Assembly (NCBI GenBank): GCA_945901855.1 | Contig: CAMDLT010000005.1 | Location: 1 to 64,000 of the forward strand | DNA length: 64,000 nucleotides | From: Asaia bogorensis | Lineage (GTDB): Bacteria > Pseudomonadota > Alphaproteobacteria > CACIAM-22H2 | Direction of reading: 5' to 3' | Shown: positions 29,287-37,052 of the stretch, piece by piece | How the letters are laid out: the number at the start of each line of letters is the position of its first letter | Position numbering within the stretch: position 1 is the stretch's first letter | Notes under the pieces: model-generated | The model's database searches: none | Told to the model about the DNA's origin: nothing | What the model saw: only the letters and a program-made list of their open reading frames with translations | Translations under genes and position numbers: made by a program

Positions 29287-30316
29287 GCGTAGCGCCAAAT
29301 TCGAAGCCGATCTGGCCGCGTGCCGGGCGGCCTTGCGCGGCGGCTCGCACACGTTTTTTGCGGCTTCGCTGATCTTGCCGCACGAGGTACGCGGCCCGGC
29401 CTCCGCGCTCTACGCGTTTTGCCGCCTGGCAGACGACGCGATTGACCTTGCGCGCGACCACGATGCAGCGTTGGACGATCTGCATCGTCGGTTGGCGCGC
29501 GCCTATGCGGGCGATCCCTTGCCGCACCCGGCCGATCGCGCGTTTGCGGCGACGGCCGCGCACTTTGCCATTCCCTACGAACTGCCTGCGGCCCTGCTCG
29601 AAGGTTTTGCGTGGGATGCGGCGGGGCGACGCTACGACTCGCTCGAAGCGCTTTACGACTATGCGGCGCGCGTGGCAGGTGCTGTCGGCGCCATGATGGC
29701 GCTGGTGATGGGCGTGCGCAGCGCCGAGGCGCTGGCGCATGCGTGCGAGCTTGGCGTCGCCATGCAGCTTACCAACATCGCGCGCGATGTGGGCGAGGAT
29801 GCGCGCATGGGCCGACTGTATTTGCCGCAAGACTGGATGCGCGAAGCGGGTCTCGATCCCGACGCGTGGCTGGCGGCGCCGGTTTTCGATGCGCGCGTGG
29901 GCGCGGTCGTGCGCCGCCTGCTCGATGCGGCGGATGCGCTTTACCTGCGCGGCGAAGCGGGCATCCGATTTTTGCCGTCGGGCTGCCGACCGGCGATCCG
30001 TGCCGCCGCCAGGCTCTATGCCGAGATCGGGCGCGAGGTCGCGCGGCGCGGGCACGATTCGGTTTCGGGCCGTGCGGTCGTCTCGACGATGCGCAAGTTG
30101 GCGGTCATTGCCGGAACCGCGATCGCGTTGCCGACCCCTGCGCCGAGCGCGCCGTTGCGCGCCATCCGCTACCTGGTCGGTGCGGTGGATGCGTTGCCAG
30201 TGCAAGCCGAGGGTGCGCGCGTTGCCTGGTGGAATTTGCAGGCGCGCACCGTGCGGATCATCGAATTGTTCGAGCGCATGGATGCGCGCGACCAGGCGCG
30301 CACAAGCGGCTCGTGA
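29267..30316 (+). CDS. crtB: phytoene synthase
   Basis: Condenses two geranylgeranyl diphosphates to phytoene. The ATG at 29267 lies inside the crtI 3' end, giving 349 aa. The first Asp-rich motif is FCRLADDAIDLARDHDAALD. The second is QLTNIARDVGEDARMGRLYL, followed by LPQDWMREAGL, all diagnostic of CrtB. Translational coupling with crtI is expected. A small membrane ORF follows after 7 bp. Confidence 0.96.
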   Translation: MQASSSKRSAKFEADLAACRAALRGGSHTFFAASLILPHEVRGPASALYAFCRLADDAIDLARDHDAALDDLHRRLARAYAGDPLPHPADRAFAATAAHFAIPYELPAALLEGFAWDAAGRRYDSLEALYDYAARVAGAVGAMMALVMGVRSAEALAHACELGVAMQLTNIARDVGEDARMGRLYLPQDWMREAGLDPDAWLAAPVFDARVGAVVRRLLDAADALYLRGEAGIRFLPSGCRPAIRAAARLYAEIGREVARRGHDSVSGRAVVSTMRKLAVIAGTAIALPTPAPSAPLRAIRYLVGAVDALPVQAEGARVAWWNLQARTVRIIELFERMDARDQARTSGS

Positions 30317-30323
30317 ACGGGCG

Positions 30324-30467
30324 ATGGACGAGCCTGCCAACTATGCCGGTCTCATCGAATTGATCGTGGTCGGCGCCGTGGCGCTGGCCATTGGCGCGCA
30401 TCAATTGGCCGACCTGCGGCGCGAAAAGCGCAAACGCGAGGCGGCCAAGGCAAAATCCGAAATCTAG
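30324..30467 (+). CDS. small single-span membrane protein downstream of crtB
   Basis: A 47-residue ORF starting at ATG 30324, seven bp after the crtB stop. It has an acidic N-terminus, one hydrophobic stretch (LIELIVVGAVALAIGAHQLA), and a strongly basic tail (RREKRKREAAKAK), so an N-out, C-in topology is likely. The tight spacing and the shape support a real gene co-transcribed with crtIB. Small single-helix proteins of this kind occur in other purple-bacterial photosynthesis clusters, but I know of no assigned function. Its stop overlaps the convergent crtC stop by 4 bp. Confidence 0.6.
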   Translation: MDEPANYAGLIELIVVGAVALAIGAHQLADLRREKRKREAAKAKSEI

Positions 30468-31390
30468 CGGCGCACGCGCGGCATGCGAAAGGGCAGCAGC
30501 ATCTGCACCCAGCGCTTGTCGAACCGGTCGAGCGACAGGCTCTCGTGCATGGCGGTCACGCGCTGGCCGAGCCACTCGGCCGACACGACCGAGCGCGCAT
30601 AGAAGGGCGTATCTTCGAGCGTTTTCAGCACGCGCGCGGCCGAGCCTGCGCTCGTTCGTGTCGCGCGTTTGACGCGCCAGCCCGTCGTAGCAAGGGCGGC
30701 GCGCGGCGGCGGTTCGAAGGCAGCCGTGCTGCCGTCTTCGGCAAAGCGTGCGGCAATCGACAAAGACGTGCCGTCGCGGCGTTTGGCGTCGTACAGCACG
30801 CCCGCCCCGCGATCGAGGTCGGCGCGCGACCAATCCCATTCGACGAACGAGCTTTCGAGCGGCACGTCGCCCGAATTGCCGTCGAGATAGCCCGCCCCCG
30901 ACCATTTTAAATCGGGATCGCGCATCTCCACGTCGATTCGCGCGCGCGGACTGAACGGAAACCAGCGATGGCCGCCCGCAGCATCGAGCACGAAGGGGAT
31001 GGCCGGCGCGCATTCGGGCGTCACGCGCACCGTACCGCGCACGCGCCTGGGGATCGGCATGCCGACCTCGTCGATATGGAAAACGAGTTGCGTGCCGGTC
31101 CATTCGACCTGGCTGGGGCCGATGCGCAAATGCGTTTCGTCGCGCGCGAGCCCGTCGCGACCGCGCTCGGTCAGCGCCCAGCGCTGGCCGCTGTCCCCGT
31201 ACAGCGCCACGTTGAGCGCGCAGAAGTTTTCGGGATCGCCGCGGCCCTTGCGGCGCGCATGCGCGTAGTAGGGCGAGAAAACGGAGCCGATAAATGCAAT
31301 CAGCGTGATACCGTGCCGTCCGTCGGCGTTCAGCCCGTCGGCGTACCACCACGCATAGCCGTCCTGCGGGACGACGACGTCGAATCGAAC
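30464..31390 (-). CDS. crtC: hydroxyneurosporene synthase (carotenoid 1,2-hydratase)
   Basis: Adds water to the C1,2 double bond of neurosporene or lycopene in the spirilloxanthin pathway. The conserved start region GYAWWYADGLNADGRHGITL and IAFIGSVFSPYYAHARR identify it, with FVEWDWSRADL further on. About 308 aa from the expected N-terminus. The 5' boundary given is set by homology: in this frame there is no ATG, GTG or TTG between the conserved N-terminus and a GTG at 31645 (or ATG at 31678), both deep inside crtD. So translation may begin far upstream or at a rare codon. The gene follows crtD on the same strand with overlapping ends. Confidence 0.85.
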   Translation of the reverse strand, partial: VRFDVVVPQDGYAWWYADGLNADGRHGITLIAFIGSVFSPYYAHARRKGRGDPENFCALNVALYGDSGQRWALTERGRDGLARDETHLRIGPSQVEWTGTQLVFHIDEVGMPIPRRVRGTVRVTPECAPAIPFVLDAAGGHRWFPFSPRARIDVEMRDPDLKWSGAGYLDGNSGDVPLESSFVEWDWSRADLDRGAGVLYDAKRRDGTSLSIAARFAEDGSTAAFEPPPRAALATTGWRVKRATRTSAGSAARVLKTLEDTPFYARSVVSAEWLGQRVTAMHESLSLDRFDKRWVQMLLPFRMPRVRR

Positions 31391-32865
31391 TGGGCGCGCA
31401 CGCTCGCCGCCGCCCGCCGCCCCGACAAGGCCGCCATCGGCACGCCCGCCCCCGGATGCACGCTGCCCCCCGCCAGATGCAGCCCCGGAACCTTGCTTGG
31501 CGCCGACGGCCGTTGGAACGACGCCATCCAGCCGTGCGAGGCCTGGCCGTAGAGCGCGCCGCCCGTCGCCGGAAACAGCTTCGCGAAACCGTTGGGGCTC
31601 GTGACCACTGTCGAGGGGGCGCTCAACTCCAGCGTCAGCCCGCACCGCTCGAGCAGACCCAGCATGGCGGTTTGGCATTTGGCGATCTCCGCTTCTTCGA
31701 ACATGTGCGTATCGCCCTTGGCGGGCGCGTTGACAAGACACAAGAGCCGTTCCTGATCGAGCGTTTGGGCGCGCTCGTCGCGGTCTTGCGCGCAGATATA
31801 GACGGTGGCGTCGGCCGGGATTTCGCCGCGCCGAAAAATCGCGTCGAACTCGGCTGGATAGTCGCGCGCAAAAAACACGTTGTGCCGGATCAACGGAAAG
31901 CCCCGGCAGCGCGCGACGGTTGCCCACGTTACGGCCGACAGCGAGCGCTGGGCAGGGGCCGCCCCCAACGCGGCCCGGCGCACGCCCGCCCCGAACTTGC
32001 CGGTCGACAAGGCGGCGACGTCGGCGTTCGAGATCACCGCGTCGGCGTCGATCTGCGTGCCGTCGTCGAGCGTCACGCCGCAAGCGCGCCCGTGCGACGT
32101 GCGGATCTGGGCCACATGCGCGCCGTAGCGGATCGTCGCCCCCTTGGCGATCGCAAGTTCGCCGATGGCGCGCGCCACGCGGTGCATGCCGCCTTCGACG
32201 CTCCACACGCCGTCCTGCTCCACGTGCGCAATCAGCATCAAAGTCGCGGGGCAACGAAACGGCGAGGAACCGACATACGTCGCATAGCGCCCGAAAAGCT
32301 GGCGCAGCCGCGGATCGCGAAAATGCTCGCCCAGCGCCGACCACAATGTCGCGAACGGCGAGACGGCCAATAGATCGCCCATGCCGGCCAGGCCCGTGCC
32401 GCGCACGAGCCCCATGGGCGACGGGCGCGCGGCATTGATGAACGGTTCCTTGAGCGCGCCGTAGACGCGCTTGGCGCGCGCGCAAAAATCGCGGTAGCCG
32501 CGCGCTTCGGCAGCCCCGGCAAAATCGCCGATCGCGTCCTGGGCGCGCGCCGTGTCGGCAAACAGGTCGAGCCGCTCGCGCTCGCTCCATGCGTGGCGCG
32601 CGAGGATTTCCAGCGGTGCGAGCGTCAGATGGTCTTCGAGTTTGGCGCCAGCGGCTGCAAAGATCGCATCGAACACCCAGCGCATCGTGAACACGGTCGG
32701 GCCGCCGTCGATGCGCGCATCGCCGATCGCGATATGGCGCATTTTGCCGCCCGGCTGGGCCGCCCGCTCGAGGATGTCGACGCCGATCCCGCGCGCCGCC
32801 AACTCGAGCGCCGCGACCAGCCCGGCGATGCCCGCCCCAATCACCACGACCCTCTTTTGCGTCAT
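31330..32865 (-). CDS. crtD: methoxyneurosporene dehydrogenase (C3,4 desaturase)
   Basis: FAD-dependent C-3,4 desaturase acting on hydroxylated or methoxylated carotenoids. The chosen ATG at 32865 reads MTQKRVVVIGAGIAGLVAAL, giving 511 aa; an earlier ATG at 32892 is possible. ILERAAQPGGKMRHIAI and GLHLAGGSVHPGAGVPMAAL are the N- and C-terminal signatures of the CrtI/CrtD family, and RIDGGPTVFTMRWVFD distinguishes CrtD from CrtI. It is divergent from crtE with a PpsR-type palindrome between them, and its 3' end overlaps the crtC frame. Confidence 0.93.
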   Translation of the reverse strand: MTQKRVVVIGAGIAGLVAALELAARGIGVDILERAAQPGGKMRHIAIGDARIDGGPTVFTMRWVFDAIFAAAGAKLEDHLTLAPLEILARHAWSERERLDLFADTARAQDAIGDFAGAAEARGYRDFCARAKRVYGALKEPFINAARPSPMGLVRGTGLAGMGDLLAVSPFATLWSALGEHFRDPRLRQLFGRYATYVGSSPFRCPATLMLIAHVEQDGVWSVEGGMHRVARAIGELAIAKGATIRYGAHVAQIRTSHGRACGVTLDDGTQIDADAVISNADVAALSTGKFGAGVRRAALGAAPAQRSLSAVTWATVARCRGFPLIRHNVFFARDYPAEFDAIFRRGEIPADATVYICAQDRDERAQTLDQERLLCLVNAPAKGDTHMFEEAEIAKCQTAMLGLLERCGLTLELSAPSTVVTSPNGFAKLFPATGGALYGQASHGWMASFQRPSAPSKVPGLHLAGGSVHPGAGVPMAALSGRRAAASVRAQFDSTSSSRRTAMRGGTPTG

Positions 32866-32901
32866 GCCGGCATCCGTTATGGAGAAACCCATTGACTCAT
32901 G

Positions 32902-32919
32902 TGTCAATCATACATGACA
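32902..32919. promoter_or_regulatory. PpsR/CrtJ binding site between crtD and crtE
   Basis: TGTCAATCATACATGACA is a perfect TGT-N12-ACA palindrome in the 105-bp divergent region. A second overlapping near-match, TGA-N12-ACA, lies at 32915-32932. An extra palindrome ATTGAC-N6-GTCAAT (32891-32908) overlaps the left edge. Expected to repress both crtDC and crtEF in air. Confidence 0.75.
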
Positions 32920-32970
32920 ATTCATTCCGACAATATAAACTTACAACAAATATTGAGAAGGGACCCACCC

Positions 32971-33840
32971 ATGGATACCGCGAGCCGAATCGAGCGTGCG
33001 TTGGCGGGTGCCTTGGCGCGGACGGCGGGTCCGGGCGCGCCGCCGCGATTGCGGGCGGCTCTCGACCACGCGGTTTTCCCCGGCGGCGCGCGGATTCGCC
33101 CCAAGCTTTGTTTGGCCGTGGCGCTCGCGTGCGGCGATCGCCATCCGGATCTCTCCGATGCAGCCGCTGCAGCCATTGAATTGCTGCATTGCGCGTCGCT
33201 CGTCCACGACGATCTGCCGTGTTTCGACGATGCCGAAACCAGGCGCGGCAAACCGACCGTCCATCGCGCCTATAGCGAGCCCTTGGCCGTTTTGGCGGGC
33301 GACGGGCTGATCGTTTTGGCGTTCGAAACCGTCGCGCACGGTGCGGTCGGCGTGCCGCATTTGCTGGCACCCGTTCTGCTGACGGTCGCGCGCGCGGTGG
33401 GTGCGCCCAACGGGATCGTCGCCGGTCAAGCCTGGGAAAGCGAACCCGAAGTTGCGCTTGCTGCCTACCAGCAAGCCAAGACGGGCTCGCTGTTTGCCGC
33501 TGCGACCGTGGCCGGTGCGACGGCCGCAGGGGCCGAGGGCGAAGCGTGGCGCGTGTTGGGCGAGCGGTTGGGCGAATCGTTCCAGATCGCCGACGACGTG
33601 CTGGACGCGTGCGCCAAAAGCGAAGCGATCGGCAAACCTGTCGGCCAAGACGCGCTGCTGGGCCGCCCGAACGCCGTGCATCAATTGGGCTTGCGCGGGG
33701 CGATCGACCATTTCGACGAACTGGTCGCCGAAGCGATCGGCTCGGTGCCCGACTGTCCGGGGGCCGTGCAGCTGCGCGCCCAGATCGCGTTGCAGACCCA
33801 GCGTCTGCTGCCCAAGGAATTGCCCGCACACGCCGCCTGA
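32971..33840 (+). CDS. crtE: geranylgeranyl diphosphate synthase
   Basis: Makes C20 geranylgeranyl diphosphate for both carotenoids and the bacteriochlorophyll tail. ATG 32971 gives 289 aa. The first Asp-rich motif is VHDDLPCFDDAETRRGKPTV and the second is FQIADDVLDACAKSE, both family-diagnostic; PGGARIRPKLCLAVA is the third conserved block. The 3' end overlaps crtF (TGATG), so this begins the long crtEF-bchCXYZ-puf block. Confidence 0.95.
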   Translation: MDTASRIERALAGALARTAGPGAPPRLRAALDHAVFPGGARIRPKLCLAVALACGDRHPDLSDAAAAAIELLHCASLVHDDLPCFDDAETRRGKPTVHRAYSEPLAVLAGDGLIVLAFETVAHGAVGVPHLLAPVLLTVARAVGAPNGIVAGQAWESEPEVALAAYQQAKTGSLFAAATVAGATAAGAEGEAWRVLGERLGESFQIADDVLDACAKSEAIGKPVGQDALLGRPNAVHQLGLRGAIDHFDELVAEAIGSVPDCPGAVQLRAQIALQTQRLLPKELPAHAA

Positions 33841-35000
33841 TGGTCGACACGCACCGCTTGGGCGGACCCCCAATGGCGCCGATGCAAGCAACGCTGATCG
33901 ACCGGCTCTACGGTTTGTACGAGCGTCTGCTTGGCAACCCGCGTTTCCAACGTTGGGCGGCATCCTTCCCGCTTACGCGGCCTTTGGCGCGCGCGCGCGC
34001 GCGCGGCCTGTTCGATCTTTGCGCGGGCTTTGTCTATTCCCAAGTGCTGCTCGCTTGCGTGCGGCTCGACCTTTTCGATGTGCTGGCCGAAGGCCCGCAG
34101 ACGGCCGAAGCACTTGCGGCACGCTTGCGCCTCGCGCCGGATGCCGCCACGCGACTGCTGGAGGCGGCGGCGTCGCTGGGGCTCGCCTCGCGCCGGTCGG
34201 GCGGGCGCTACGGGCTTGGATCGCACGGAGCCGCATTGCGCGCCAATCCGGGCATCGCCGCGATGGTGGAACATCATGCGCTCGTCTATCGCGACTTGGC
34301 CGACCCGGTAGCGCTGCTGCGCGGCGAGCGCGACGCGACGGCCCTGCAGGGCTATTGGCCCTATTCGCGCGCGCAAGATCCAAGCGGCCTCACCGCCGGC
34401 GATGTTGCGGCCTATTCGACGCTTATGTCGGCCTCGCAGCCTTTGGTCGCAAACGAGATTCTTGACGCGTACCCGCTCGACGCGCATCGCTGTCTGCTCG
34501 ATGTCGGGGGCGGCGAGGGCACGTTTTTGGGCTTCGTTGCCGACCGTGCGCCGCATATGCGCTTGATGCTGTTCGACCTGCCGCAAGTCGCCGAACGCGC
34601 TCGCCATCGCTTTGCGCAGTCCGGTTTGGCGGCGCGCGCGACGGCGCATGGCGGCGATTTTTGCCGCGATGCGTTGCCGACGGGCGCCGATATCGTGTCG
34701 CTCGTGCGCGTGCTGCACGACCATGACGACGACTCGGTCCGGGACATTTTGCGCGCCGTACGTGCAGCCCTACCGGTCGGTGGCACAATTCTGATCGGCG
34801 AACCGATGGCCGATGCGGCCGGTGCACCGACCGTGGGGGCGGCGTATTTCGGTTTTTATCTGCTCGCCATGGGTCAGGGCCGGGCGCGCTCAGTGGCTGA
34901 ATTATCGACATTCCTGGTCGATGCAGGCTTTGCAAAGATCACCCAACGGCCGACCTCCATGCCGCTCCAGACCAGCGTCTTGGTGGCAAGTGCCGCTTAA
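33840..35000 (+). CDS. crtF: hydroxyneurosporene-O-methyltransferase
   Basis: SAM-dependent O-methylation of 1-hydroxy carotenoids, last steps to spheroidene or spirilloxanthin. 386 aa from an ATG that overlaps the crtE stop. The SAM site is LLDVGGGEGTFLGFVADRAP, followed by the acidic LMLFDLPQVAERA. VRVLHDHDDDSVRDILRAVR is the catalytic-type region of plant-type O-methyltransferases. A dinucleotide (GC) run of about 19 bp at 33987-34005 lies in the N-terminal part (encoding Ala/Arg repeats). It ends 98 bp before bchC, in the regulated intergenic region. Confidence 0.94.
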   Translation: MVDTHRLGGPPMAPMQATLIDRLYGLYERLLGNPRFQRWAASFPLTRPLARARARGLFDLCAGFVYSQVLLACVRLDLFDVLAEGPQTAEALAARLRLAPDAATRLLEAAASLGLASRRSGGRYGLGSHGAALRANPGIAAMVEHHALVYRDLADPVALLRGERDATALQGYWPYSRAQDPSGLTAGDVAAYSTLMSASQPLVANEILDAYPLDAHRCLLDVGGGEGTFLGFVADRAPHMRLMLFDLPQVAERARHRFAQSGLAARATAHGGDFCRDALPTGADIVSLVRVLHDHDDDSVRDILRAVRAALPVGGTILIGEPMADAAGAPTVGAAYFGFYLLAMGQGRARSVAELSTFLVDAGFAKITQRPTSMPLQTSVLVASAA

Positions 35001-35004
35001 AAAC

Positions 35005-35048
35005 TGTAAATCGATATTGACAACCTCGACTGTCAGTTTAGTATTACA
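35005..35048 (+). promoter_or_regulatory. bchC promoter with two perfect PpsR/CrtJ sites
   Basis: Site 1 is TGTAAATCGATATTGACA (35005-35022) and site 2 is TGTCAGTTTAGTATTACA (35031-35048); both are TGT-N12-ACA and separated by 8 bp, the spacing known for cooperative CrtJ binding at the Rhodobacter bchC promoter. TTGACA (35017-35022) and a TAGTAT (35039-35044) with a 16-bp gap would be the -35 and -10, covered by the two sites. Confidence 0.88.
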
Positions 35049-35098
35049 TCAAGCGACCAAAGAGGGCTGCCAAAAGGGCAGTCTGGGGGGTTGAACGC

Positions 35099-36052
35099 AT
35101 GGATACGCTGGCCGTCGTGCTGCAAAAGCCGGAGACGCTCGAATTGAGCCGCGTCGATCTCGTTGCGCCTGGCGCAACGGACGTGGTCGTCGATATCGAG
35201 TGGAGCGGCATCAGCACGGGCACCGAAAAGCTGCTCTGGACGGGCCGCATGCCGATGTTTCCGGGCATGGGCTATCCGCTGGTTCCGGGCTACGAGTCGG
35301 TCGGGCGTATTGCGGCGGTGGGCGCTTCGGCAACACACAAAGTGGGCACGCGCGTGTTTGTGCCCGGCTCGCGTGGATTCAAGGACGTGCGCGGCTTGTT
35401 TGGCGGTGCTGCCAAGACGCTTGTCGTGGCCGGCGACAAAGCGCTGCCGTTCGACGAAAGCTGGGGCGAGCAGGGCGTGCTGCTGGCTTTGGCGGCGACG
35501 GCCTACCGCATCTTCGCGCCCAACGGTCACGACGCGCCGCTGGTGCGCCCCGATCTGATCGTTGGGCACGGCGTGCTTGGCCGTCTGATCGCGCGCATCG
35601 CAGTGGCGACAGGGTCACCCGCCCCGACCGTTTGGGAGACCAACCCGCAGCGCGCGACCGGTGCGACCGGCTATGCCGTCGTCGATCCGGCAAACGATGC
35701 GCGGCGCGACTACAAATGCATTTGCGACGTCAGCGGCGATGCAAGCCTGCTCGACCAGCTGATCCAGCGCTTGGCGCCGGGCGGCGAAATCGTGCTGGCG
35801 GGCTTCTACGCCGCGCCGATCCAGTTTTCGTTTGCGCCTGCCTTTATGCGCGAGGCGCGGCTGCGGATCTCCGCCGAATTCAAGGCAGGCGATCTTGCCG
35901 GCGTCCAAAAACTGATCGAGAGCGGACGTCTGTCGCTCGACGGTCTCGTCACCCATCGCCAGGCTGCCGACACCGCCAGCGATGCCTATCGAACTGCGTT
36001 TGCCGACGCGGACTGCCTCAAAATGGTTTTGGATTGGAGAAACGTAGCATGA
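35099..36052 (+). CDS. bchC: bacteriochlorophyllide a dehydrogenase (BchC)
   Basis: Oxidises the 3-hydroxyethyl group to acetyl in the last chlorin-modification steps. 317-aa medium-chain dehydrogenase-like protein: the N-terminal EWSGISTGTEKLLWTGRMP and PGMGYPLVPGYESVGRI carry the BchC signature; a Rossmann domain occupies the C-terminal half. ATG 35099 lies 51 bp after the second PpsR site. Its stop overlaps bchX (ATGA). Start of the bchCXYZ-puf transcription unit in the expected order. Confidence 0.96.
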   Translation: MDTLAVVLQKPETLELSRVDLVAPGATDVVVDIEWSGISTGTEKLLWTGRMPMFPGMGYPLVPGYESVGRIAAVGASATHKVGTRVFVPGSRGFKDVRGLFGGAAKTLVVAGDKALPFDESWGEQGVLLALAATAYRIFAPNGHDAPLVRPDLIVGHGVLGRLIARIAVATGSPAPTVWETNPQRATGATGYAVVDPANDARRDYKCICDVSGDASLLDQLIQRLAPGGEIVLAGFYAAPIQFSFAPAFMREARLRISAEFKAGDLAGVQKLIESGRLSLDGLVTHRQAADTASDAYRTAFADADCLKMVLDWRNVA

Positions 36053-37050
36053 GCAACGCATCGCCGACGGACGCATTGGGCCAACAGCTGCGCGCCGAAG
36101 CCGCGATCGAGCCCGGCGCCGTGCCTGTCACGCCCGCCACCAAAGCAACGCAGATCATCGCGATCTACGGCAAAGGCGGCATTGGCAAAAGCTTCACGCT
36201 CGCCAACCTCTCCTACATGATGGCGCAGCAGGGCAAGCGCGTGCTGCTGATCGGGTGCGACCCCAAAAGCGACACGACATCGCTGCTGTTTGGCGGGCGC
36301 AGTTGCCCGACGATCATCGAAACCTCGTCGAAAAAGAAGCTTGCGGGCGACCAGGTCAAGATCGGCGACGTGTGCTTCAAACGCGACGGCGTCTACGCGA
36401 TGGAATTGGGCGGACCGGAAGTGGGTCGCGGCTGCGGCGGGCGTGGCATCATCCACGGCTTCGAATTGCTTGAAAAACTCGGCTTCCACCAATGGGGCTT
36501 CGACTACGTGCTGCTCGACTTTTTGGGCGACGTTGTGTGCGGCGGCTTCGGTCTGCCGATCGCGCGCGACATGTGCCAGAAGGTGATTGTCGTCGGCTCG
36601 AACGATCTGCAGTCGTTGTACGTCGCCAACAACGTGTGCTCGGCGGTCGATTATTTCCGCAAGATGGGCGGCAATGTCGGCGTTGCGGGCATGGTCATCA
36701 ACAAGGATGACGGGACGGGCGAAGCGCAAGCCTTCGCCGAAAAAGTCGGCATTCCCGTGCTGTCGGCGATCCCGGCCGATGACGACATCCGGCGCAAGAG
36801 CGCCAACTACGAAATCATCGGCCGACCCGGCGGACGCTGGGCGCCGATGTTCGAGCAGCTGGCAACCCAAGTTGCCGAAGCGCCGCCGATTCGCCCGACG
36901 CCGCTCAGCCATGAAAATCTGCTGAATCTGTTCAAGGGCGATGCGGTGGGGCGCGGCGTGGTGCTGGAGCCCGCGACCATGGAAGACATGTGCGCCGACG
37001 TGGCAGCGCTCGAAAAACCGTCGCTCGAAGTCGTTTACGAGGGCGCGTAG
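36049..37050 (+). CDS. bchX: chlorophyllide a reductase iron protein BchX
   Basis: Nitrogenase iron-protein-like ATPase that drives BchY-BchZ to reduce ring B. 333 aa. The P-loop [16 protein letters not shown] has its core at residues 41-48. Cys ligands for the bridging 4Fe-4S cluster lie in EVGRGCGGRGIIHG and [11 protein letters not shown]. Note FT rather than TT after the P-loop Lys-Ser, which separates BchX from BchL. ATG overlaps the bchC stop and bchY follows 2 bp after the stop. Confidence 0.97.
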   Translation: MSNASPTDALGQQLRAEAAIEPGAVPVTPATKATQIIAIYGKGGIGKSFTLANLSYMMAQQGKRVLLIGCDPKSDTTSLLFGGRSCPTIIETSSKKKLAGDQVKIGDVCFKRDGVYAMELGGPEVGRGCGGRGIIHGFELLEKLGFHQWGFDYVLLDFLGDVVCGGFGLPIARDMCQKVIVVGSNDLQSLYVANNVCSAVDYFRKMGGNVGVAGMVINKDDGTGEAQAFAEKVGIPVLSAIPADDDIRRKSANYEIIGRPGGRWAPMFEQLATQVAEAPPIRPTPLSHENLLNLFKGDAVGRGVVLEPATMEDMCADVAALEKPSLEVVYEGA

Positions 37051-37052
37051 AG

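Noticed and set aside
32891-32908. ATTGAC-N6-GTCAAT as an FNR box
   Set aside because: FNR boxes have a 4-bp centre; here it is 6 bp. Kept only as an extra palindrome beside the PpsR site.
33987-34005. (GC)n run in crtF as a regulatory or Z-DNA element
   Set aside because: It is inside the coding region, encodes a plausible Ala-Arg stretch and such runs are common in GC-rich genomes.
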